From contig NW_018344259.1 in NCBI RefSeq assembly GCF_002099425.1, positions 1,704,001 through 1,768,000 of the forward strand: DNA of 64,000 nucleotides, in the 5' to 3' direction. Origin of the DNA: Phascolarctos cinereus (Eukaryota; Chordata; Mammalia; Diprotodontia; Phascolarctidae). Positions 57,251 through 64,000 of the stretch are shown in pieces. A program made the position numbers and the translations under genes. Positions within the stretch are counted from its first letter, which is position 1; every line of letters begins with the position of its first letter. The notes beneath the pieces are model-generated. The model had not been told where the DNA came from and made no database searches. It was given only the letters and a program-made list of their open reading frames with translations.

Positions 57251-57690
57251 ATTCTGGCAATAGTAGAAAGTGTGAGAGAAAAGAGTGGAAATGAGTAAAT
57301 CTCTAAGGAGGCTTTGTGGAAGTGAAGGTAGCTGTTGAATGAATGAATGAATAAATGAATGAAATGACTCTTAGGAAAACTGCCAAAGATGATATAGAGA
57401 ATTTTTAATGCTATATTGTAGGTATATGTAAACTGAGGTTTGAGCTTGGGCATTTTCTTATTGGTGCAGACCCAAATTACATGAATAAGAAAAAGAAAAA
57501 AGAAGACGGGCACATTGTTTCAAGTAGATGACATAATGTTAACAGATAAACTTTAAAAAGTAGAACTACCCAACTTATAATTTATTTCTATCTTCTCTAA
57601 CAAGAAGAATCATTTTCAGATTAAAAACAACAGAACAAATGTGGTTAAGCGGGAATCAAAACCTAAGCTTGGTGGGGCTATAGTAAAATG
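57251..57690. other. No recognisable feature
   Basis: Contains a short gaat tandem run (57338-57362). Otherwise nothing was recognised. Confidence 0.4.
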
Positions 57691-57692
57691 AG

Positions 57693-57935
57693 ATGTTATA
57701 GTAGAGAAAGTCATTAACCTAGGTTTAAATCCTACCTCTCACTCTTATGGAGTGGATGACCATAGGTAAGTCAATTAACTTTTCTGAGCCTCAGTTTCCT
57801 CATCTGTAAAATGGAGATAATACCTGTGTTTATTTTTCACAGTGTTTGGTGAGAGAGAAAAGAGGCAATATTTGAAGAGCAGTTTGTGTATTTTAAAGCA
57901 CTTTGCAAATTTCAGCTATATCAATTATTTTTTAT
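57693..57935 (+). repeat. MIR SINE, sense
   Basis: ctaggtttaaatcctacctc, taagtcaattaacttttctg, gcctcagtttcctcatctgt, aaaatggagataatacctgt, and ttttaaagcactttgcaaat near the end. Confidence 0.88.
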
Positions 57936-57987
57936 TATCAAGTTTAAGCCTTCAGGGCCAGGTCGGATCCACTTCCAGGTAGCAGAA

Positions 57988-58128
57988 CTATAGATTAGGG
58001 GTTCTTAACCTTTTTGTGTGTCATGGACCCCTTTAGCAATCTAGTGGTGCCTATAGTCCCTTCTCAGAATAACATTTTAAAGAGATATCACACTTGAAAG
58101 AAACCTCTTATAAAGAACTGGTCTAAGT
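57988..58128 (+). mobile_element. hAT-type DNA transposon end (non-autonomous)
   Basis: Starts aggggttcttaacctttttg, a terminal sequence I recall from mammalian hAT/Charlie-type elements, then tgtgtcatggacccctttag and cccttctcagaataacattt. Only one end is visible; the other end is missing or unrecognised. Confidence 0.6.
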
Positions 58129-58139
58129 GATCTTTGGGG

Positions 58140-58405
58140 AATTATGGAGAATTGGGAAAGTGTCGGAAGACTGAAGATTGATAAATATTCTAATTTTCAA
58201 AAAGGAAGAAAAAGGAAATTCTGGAAATTACACCATAGTAAGCTCGGTCCCTGGCAAAGTGCTAGAATGAATTGTTGAACAGATGGCTTGTAAGAACATA
58301 AAAGGGGAAGCACTTTTGATAGTGTTACTAGACTGATAGACAAGAAGAACAATGTCCACACTGTGTACCTTCACATTCCTGGCTGGAGGTAAAATGGAAA
58401 GTGCT
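58140..58405 (+). mobile_element. L3/CR1 reverse transcriptase fragment, sense
   Basis: Reads like the CR1-clade segment 'DWRIANVVPIFKKGKK' followed by 'NYRPVSLTSVPGK': gaagattgataaatattctaat, ttttcaaaaaggaagaaaaa, aattacaccatagtaagctc, ggtccctggcaaagtgctag. Confidence 0.72.
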
Positions 58406-58845
58406 AAATTTGGAGACAGGGGTGGAAGCCAACAGCACTAAAGCCCTGATATGGGATCAAAATTAAGAATTAATATTATAACAGGGTCTTTGATCCTACA
58501 AATCCTTCCCTTGAACAGTTAGTTAACCTAAGGATCTATATCAGTATACATATCAATGATGAAATAAAGAAGAATAAATGTGCTCTTGTTAATCAAATTA
58601 AGAGAGGATATTTCCTTTAGTTTATTATGAACTAAATCAAGACTGGGAGGCAGCTTGACCTCCTAATGAGCTGACCTCAGTAAGATAGTTGTCCACATTT
58701 TCTAGGAAGACAGTTCTTCTCCAGGTGTGTATCAAGATGAGTACTGTTTTATTTGGTAAATAAATTTTTAAAAAACCCTCTAAATTGAATTATGTGTTTT
58801 TGAACTACGTGCTGCAGAGATTTATTCACCTTTTGTTTCAGGATT
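58406..58845. other. No clear feature, possibly more L3
   Basis: Lies between two L3 fragments. No motif was recognised. Confidence 0.35.
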
Positions 58846-58849
58846 ACTA

Positions 58850-58978
58850 TGACATTGTGCTAGCTATGAGACCACGGGCAGATCTCTCTGGGCCTTACTC
58901 TCCTCATCTGTATGCTGAAAGGGTTAGACTAAATGTCCTTTAATGCCCCTATAAAGCTCATCTGTGTTCCTCTGAATC
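58850..58978 (+). repeat. MIR/THER-type SINE, sense
   Basis: gagaccacgggcagatctct, cctcatctgtatgctgaaag, ggttagactaaatgtccttt. Confidence 0.75.
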
Positions 58979-58984
58979 ATACCC

Positions 58985-59400
58985 AAAGAACATGGATTAA
59001 TGGCTCCACATCAATCTAGTGGGATGTCTTTAGTGACTTTCCATAGGATCCTGGTTTTGGTACTATTCAACAATTTCATTAAAAACTATGAGAAAAACGG
59101 GGCAGCTAGATGGCACAGTGGATAGAGCACCGACCCTGAAGTCAGGAGGAACTGAGTTCAAATCCAGCCTCAGACCAAACACTTGACACTTACTAGCTGT
59201 GTGACCTTGGGCAAGTCACTTAACCCCAGATTGCCTCACTTAAAAACAAAACAAAAGAAAAACTAGGAAAAATAAAAGCAATCACAAGTAACATTCATAA
59301 ATAACACCAACCTGGGAGCACAGTTAATTAAAGAATTAGATTAGAAGTTGGACTAGATAACCTCTAAAGTCCAACTTTAAAATTATATGATTCCATGTTC
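58985..59400 (+). mobile_element. L3/CR1 fragment, split by a SINE
   Basis: gatgtctttagtgactttcc, tactattcaacaatttcatta fits the CR1 segment coding for LFNIFIND. After the SINE, ataaataacaccaacctggga fits the ADDTKLG region. The end (gttggactagataacctcta) is a 3' type tail. Confidence 0.62.
59099..59257 (+). mobile_element. Marsupial short SINE, sense, with TSD
   Basis: Full short form: ggggcagctagatggcacag, accctgaagtcaggaggaac, cactt actagctgtgtgacc, ttaaccccagattgcctcac, then an A-rich tail. Flanked by aaaaactatgagaaaaac (59081-59098) and aaaaactaggaaaaat (about 59258-59273). Confidence 0.92.
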
Positions 59401-59629
59401 CACTTCCTTCATTCCTGCAAACTTCTTGTCTGGAAACTGAGGCCCCAGATGGTCTTCCATTTTCTGTGTATTCAGAGTGACCTCAGGGTAGTTTCCTGCT
59501 TAATCTGCCCAGATCCCTTCTTCTCTTCCTCCCTATTTGCCAGTAAATGCTAGAAATGCTTGGTTTACCACCTTACATGTAAATTTCAAATTATTTCTGT
59601 CTAGACAAAATGTCTATACTTTTAAAAGA

Positions 59630-60010
59630 GTGGGATCTGCAGATTATATACCAGTGAGCTTGACTTCCTCACTTGGTAAAAGTCTCAGATGTAGCATTAA
59701 AGGGATAATTAATGAGCATTAAGAAAAGGAAGTAGAGATCATAGAGTCAGCAAGACTTCATCAACCAGGTCATGCTAGATTAACCACATTTTCTTTTTTG
59801 TCAGGTTTACTAGGTTGATAGATTAAGAGGATTAAAAGATCACTGTAGATTTAGTTTACCTAAATTCCAGAAAAGCAAAAAATCTTTCATGTTATCCTTG
59901 TTGAAAACATGATATAATTCAGGTTTTTCAATAGTATAAATTAGAACTGGTTTAATTACTATTAATGGTTTAGAAGGAAATTGCTAGGGGAGTGCCCCAG
60001 GGGTCTGTCT
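59630..60010 (+). mobile_element. L3/CR1 reverse transcriptase fragment, sense
   Basis: SADYIPVSLTSSLGKSLRCSIKGIINEH (59636-59719) matches CR1-clade 'NYRPVSLTSVPGKVMEQII'. tgctagattaaccacatttt and gatttagtttacctaaatt follow. RGVPQGS (agtgccccaggggtctgt at about 59990-60008) is the hallmark polymerase motif after the catalytic YADD region's upstream loop. It is cut off by an L1 at about 60012. Confidence 0.78.
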
Positions 60011-60011
60011 G

Positions 60012-61560
60012 CCCTTGTTTCACCCTTTGCTGCTTTGCTTTTTTTGTTTGTTTGTTTGAATTAACAAAAATCCCATTTTCTCTCCTTTCCATTTCTTCCA
60101 TTGGAAAAAAAAAAGGAAAAAGAAAACCCTTATAACCAATATGCATAATCTAGCAAAAACAATAGTACATTGGCCACATTTTAAAAAGTATCTCCTACAC
60201 CCTGAGTCTATCACCTCTCTGTCAGGAGGCAGGAAGCATGCTTTATCATCTATTCTGTGGAATTGTAGTTGGTCTTTGCATTGAGCACAGTTGTTGAATC
60301 TTTCAAAGTTGTTCATCTTCGTAGTGTTGATTTTGTTATCCTATACATTGTTCTCCTGCATCTGCTCATGTCACTCTGCATTAGTTCACACGAGTTTTTT
60401 CAGATCTTTCTGAAACCATCCCTTTCATCATTTCTTACAACATAATAGTATTACATTTTCATAAACCATATTTTTTTCAGCTATTCCTCAACTGATGGAT
60501 ATCCCATAAGTTTTCATTTCTTTGCCAACACACAAAAAAGCTACCATAGATATTTTTGTATAGATTGGTCCTTTTTTTCTTTCTGTGATGTCTCTGGGGA
60601 TATAGGCCTAGAAGTGGTATTTCTGGGTCAAAGAGTATATATACACAGTTTAGTTGTTCTTTTGCTGTAATTCCAAATTGCTTTCTAAAGTGGCAGGAGC
60701 AGTTCATAGCTCAATCAACATTGTATTAATGTGCCTGGTTTCCTGCATCTCCTCTAAAAATGGTCATTTACCCTTTTTGGTCAACTTTATCAATCCAATG
60801 AGTATGAGGTAGAACTTCAGAGTTGTTTTAGTTTGCAAGCCTCTAATTATTAGTTATTTCAAGCATTTTTATATGGATTTCTTTCTTAGAAAACTGCCTG
60901 TCCATAACATTTGACCATTTGTCAATTGGGCTTTTATTCTTATAAATTTGATCAATGCCTTACATATCTTAGAAATGAGACCCTTAGCGGAGAAACTTGC
61001 TGCAAAGATCATCGCGCCCCCCCCCCCATTATTTTCTTCCCTTCTAATTTTGGCTACATTGGCTATATGTGCAAAATGTGTCTAATTTTATGTAATCAAA
61101 ATTATTCATTTTATCTTCTACAATCCTTTTTATCCTCTCTTTGGTCTTGAACTGTATCCACATCCATGGATCTGAAAGGTAATTTCTTTCTTGCTTTTTC
61201 TTTTCTTTTTTTTTTTTAGGCAATGGGGGTTAAGTGACTTGCCCAGGGTCACACAGCTAGTAAGTGTCAAGTGTGTGGTCTTAGGCTGGATTTGAACTCA
61301 GGTCCTCCTGACTTCAGGGTCAAAACTCTATCCACTTTGCCACCTAGCTGCCCCACTTTCTTGCTTTTTAAATTTGTTTATGATGTCACCCTTTACATCT
61401 AAGTCATGTATCCATTTACAACTTATCTTGGTACATGATACGAGGTATCAGTCTATCCTGTTTTTGCCAGATTGTTTTTAAGTTTTCTAGAAGTTTTTTG
61501 TCAAAGAGTGAGTTCTTACTGGGGTCAGTTGTTTTGTCAAATTACTCTTTGATGAAAACT
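60012..61560 (-). mobile_element. L1 3' region, antisense, split by a SINE
   Basis: In the usual antisense order: tttttcagatctttctgaaac, caactgatggatatcccata, gggatataggcctagaagtg, ggtcaaagagtatatataca, cattt gaccatttgtcaattgg, ttatcttggtacatgatacg, ccagattgtttttaag. It extends further towards ORF2 than the copies at 1, 4 and 20 kb. Confidence 0.85.
61200..61356 (-). mobile_element. Marsupial short SINE, antisense, perfect TSD
   Basis: A T run, gttaagtgacttgcccaggg, gtcacacagctagtaagtg, tttgaactcaggtcctcctg, and head gccacctagctgcccc. The 13-bp tttcttgcttttt lies at 61187-61199 and 61357-61369. Confidence 0.95.
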
Positions 61561-61582
61561 GCTTCTATATTTTTATAACAAG

Positions 61583-62025
61583 AAATTGATGGCATGCTTA
61601 CTAAAATTTTGGATGACACAAATGTGAAAGGACTCTATGACATAGGAGCCTTCCAAAGAAGCACTGGTTTGACTATATTACATAGTAGAGTGGGGGGAAA
61701 GTACCAGCTTTGGAGTCAGAGGACCTAGGTTCAAATTATATCTCTCACATTTGCTACCTGGGTAATTTTGGACAAGTTATTTAATCTCCACAGGCTTCAG
61801 TTTCCTCATCTACAAAATGATGGAGCTGGCCTCTGCAGCCCCTGAGTCTGCTTTTAGTTCTAGAACTATGATTGTATAAAGCATTAACGGGTCCTTAATG
61901 CCTCTTCTATAAAATGTAAACTCCTATGGAATTTAAAGTCTTTCACAATCTGGCTCCAACTAATCTTTTCAAATTGATTTCACATTAGTCTCTTTCACAC
62001 ATTCTACTTCCAAACAAAATAATAT
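61583..62025 (+). repeat. L3 scrap, MIR, and L2 3' end
   Basis: 61583-61675: L3/CR1 (gatggcatgcttactaaaat, ttttggatgacacaaatgtg). 61690-61885: sense MIR/THER (ggagtcagaggacctaggtt, cagtttcctcatctacaaaa). 61905-62025: sense L2 3' part (aaatgtaaactcctatggaa, tttcacaatctggctccaac). Confidence 0.7.
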
Positions 62026-62869
62026 ACTTGCTATCCTTCACACATGACAAAAACAAAAGAGTTTTAGGGTTGGAAGAGAATTCCATGACTCTGGAGTCTA
62101 ATCCACACAGGAAAGGAATTCCCACTATAACAACATCTGACAGGTTATCATCCATCTTCTGCTTCAATACTTCCAAGGAGTGAGAGTCCACCATCCCTCT
62201 AGGCAGCTTATTCCACTTTTGGACAGATCTACTTGTTAGGAAGTTTTGCCTCTTTGTGCTTTTCACCGTTTTTTCCCAGTTCTGGCTTCTGGGGCCACAC
62301 AAAACAAATGAAATCTCTCTCACACTGCAGCTCTTCAAATACCTGAAACCAACCATCATGTCCCCCCATTCCCACCCCAGTCTTCTCTTCTCCAGTCTAA
62401 ACATTCTTGTTCCTCCAAGTAATCCTCACATGCTGCCATCCTCTGGATATTCTCCACTCTATTAATATCCTTCTTAAACTGTGGTGTCCAACAGGGAATC
62501 CAACACTTCAGATGAAGTATGACAAGGGCAGAGTATAGTGGAACTGTCATCTCTCTATTCCTGGAGACCATGCTGTGCCTTTCTTAATGCAGTTGAAGAT
62601 CACACTAGCTTTTCTGTCTCTCACATCACACTTGTGACATACTGAGTTTGTAGTTCATTAAACCCCTCCAGATTGTTTTCAGAACTATTCTTTAACCACA
62701 GTCCCTTGTCTTGTACTTGTGAAGTACATTTTTCATACACAAGTAAAAGACTTCACATTTATCCCTATTGAATTTCATATTAGTAGAACCATGACAATTC
62801 TCTAGTTTTTCAAGATCTTTTTGGATCCCAAGTCTATTATACAGTATATTATTAGTGTGGGTAAAATTG

Positions 62870-63345
62870 TTGGTGCTAGAACAAACCAGAAGCAAAACAA
62901 AAACTAGAACTAAACCCAAACCAAAAACTTAGGAACTAATTAAGGTTTATTGAGCTCCCACTCACCCCTGCTGGAGGCTCCCTGAAGGAACAAAAGAACA
63001 AAGCTTTTATAAGTTTCAATTTAGGCAGGAGATGAATTGGGTATGGGGTACCTCAGGATTGAACAAAGCTGTTGCTGAGGGCTTGCAGGGTAGGAATAGC
63101 TGACGTGATATCCCTTGATTGGACAGAGCCTGTTGCTGGACTAGTAATAGGAAAGGCTCTTCTTCAGATTAGTTATCCCTCATAACCCAGACCTAATACA
63201 TAGGACTGTCCTTGCTGTTCCAGCGGTAAGGAAAATCACAGACAGCCAAGTGGGGTGAGGGAAGCCGGGTTACAATACAAACTGAGTCAGAGTGAGATAG
63301 AGGAACTGCAGACAAAATGGAATTGCTTTAGCTTTCTCATCTACC
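62870..63345 (-). mobile_element. Solitary retroviral-type LTR (fossil), antisense
   Basis: A ~475-bp block with no L3 similarity separates two collinear parts of the L3 element. In minus orientation it opens near tgagaaagctaaagcaattcc and continues with attttgtctgcag. It has a TATA-like cttataaaagc at about 63008-63018 and an AATAAA signal at about 62944-62949, and closes near tctagcaccaaca. This layout of U3, R and U5 suits a class I (gamma-like) endogenous retrovirus LTR. No internal retroviral genes adjoin it and no clear TSD was found. Younger than the L3 it entered. Confidence 0.5.
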
Positions 63346-63719
63346 TATACTGGCTATTCCTCCCATCTTTATGACATCAGTACATTTGATGAGCATGCCA
63401 TCTATGCCTTTATTTAAATTATTAATTAAATTCTTAGATAGCTTAGATCCCTGGGGAATTATATTGGAGAACTCCTCCTATGTTGATATCAAACCATTAA
63501 CAACTATTTTTCAGTCCAGTCACCCAATCCATTATGAAACTATCTGAATGTATTATCATCTAATCCACATATCTCAATCTTCTCTAAAGAATAGAATAAG
63601 ATACTTTATTGGAAGCTTTGTTGAAATCTAGGTAAACCATATCCACAATAGCTTCCCCATCCTCTAGCTTGGTAAACCAGTCAACAAACAAACAAACAAA
63701 CAAAACAAATGAGAACCCC

Positions 63720-63898
63720 AGAGTAATTACAGAGCTGGAAATGACCTTGGAGACTTTCAAGTCCAAGTAGTTCATTTTTACTGACAAAGAAAAAGCCCAC
63801 AGGTTAAATGATTTGACCAGGGCTGTTCAACTAATAAGTAGGTATGAGATTGAGTCTTCCTGACTCCAAGTCAAGCACTGTGCCATACTATAAATCTG
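63720..63898 (-). repeat. THER/MIR SINE, antisense, inside L3
   Basis: gagctggaaatgaccttgga, acaaagaaaaagcccacagg, ttaaatgatttgaccagggc, and gactccaagtcaagcactgt in order. L3 coding similarity continues on both sides. Confidence 0.78.
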
Positions 63899-64000
63899 TT
63901 CTCGGTAAAACCATGCTACCTTCCCTTTCTAGAAATACATTAATCATTTCCTTAATGACCTGTTCTAGAATTTTAGCAGGAATTGAAGGCAAACTTACTG

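Larger units (their letters stand above)
62030..64000 (-). mobile_element. L3/CR1 LINE, antisense, with two insertions
   Basis: The best-preserved L3 here. It runs 5' to 3' from beyond the window end to about 62030. In the minus strand it gives VSLPSIPAKILEQVIKEMIN (63940-63999), EDGEAIVDMVYLDFNKAS (about 63620-63672), a decayed finger and palm segment, NNLNKGIDGMLIKCTDVIK (about 63370-63420), LGIQKDLEKLENCHGSTNMKFNRDKCEVFYL (about 62740-62840), and LYSALVILHLKCWIPCW near 62490-62540. The 3' UTR follows. It is split by a THER/MIR SINE (63720-63895) and an LTR-like block (about 62870-63345). Confidence 0.85.

Overview
This window looks like a stretch of marsupial nuclear genome, either intergenic or inside a very large intron. 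It is AT-rich and shows no intact host protein-coding gene. The diagnosis rests on its repeats. They include the tRNA-headed CORE-type SINE whose reverse complement ends in the 'cacctagctgcccc' signature (WSINE1/MAR1-like), many older MIR/THER-type SINEs, marsupial-type L1 3' UTR ends, RTE-class LINEs, and much decayed L2 and L3/CR1. The exact species cannot be told from the sequence alone.

Layout. 0-10 kb: an L2 end split by a MIR, an RTE-tail repeat split by an L1 with clear target-site duplications (TSDs), further L1 3' ends, a polypyrimidine tract, and an 88-bp almost perfect inverted repeat whose arms lie 2 kb apart. 10-19 kb: SINE-rich, with microsatellites, one SINE split by a ~150-bp segment also present 1.4 kb upstream, and decayed L3. 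19-23 kb: a young L1 end nested in an older L1, a scrap of L1 ORF1, and a processed pseudogene of the mitochondrial porin VDAC1 (minus strand), followed by an unidentified, repeat-free ~850-bp block. 23-34 kb: scattered SINEs, RTE endonuclease remnants, and a second young L1 end in inverted orientation to the first. 34-39.5 kb: an internally deleted L1 that keeps both ends and is flanked by an 11-bp TSD, an older antisense L1, a pair of ~105-bp inverted arms enclosing an L2 end, and antisense L2 reverse transcriptase. 40-54 kb: decayed RTE elements in both orientations, including one with another inserted in it that carries a short C2H2 zinc-finger reading frame, and a ~450-bp polypyrimidine tract at 54.4 kb. 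55-64 kb: many L3/CR1 reverse-transcriptase remnants in both orientations, one of them interrupted by what looks like a solitary retroviral LTR.

No operons, CRISPR arrays, rRNA, tRNA genes or clear host promoters were seen. Most long open frames here are simple-repeat or LINE artefacts. The notable items are structural: nested insertions, inverted repeats and an L1 deletion derivative. I found no convincing new gene system. All family names come from sequence recognition by eye and not from a database search.
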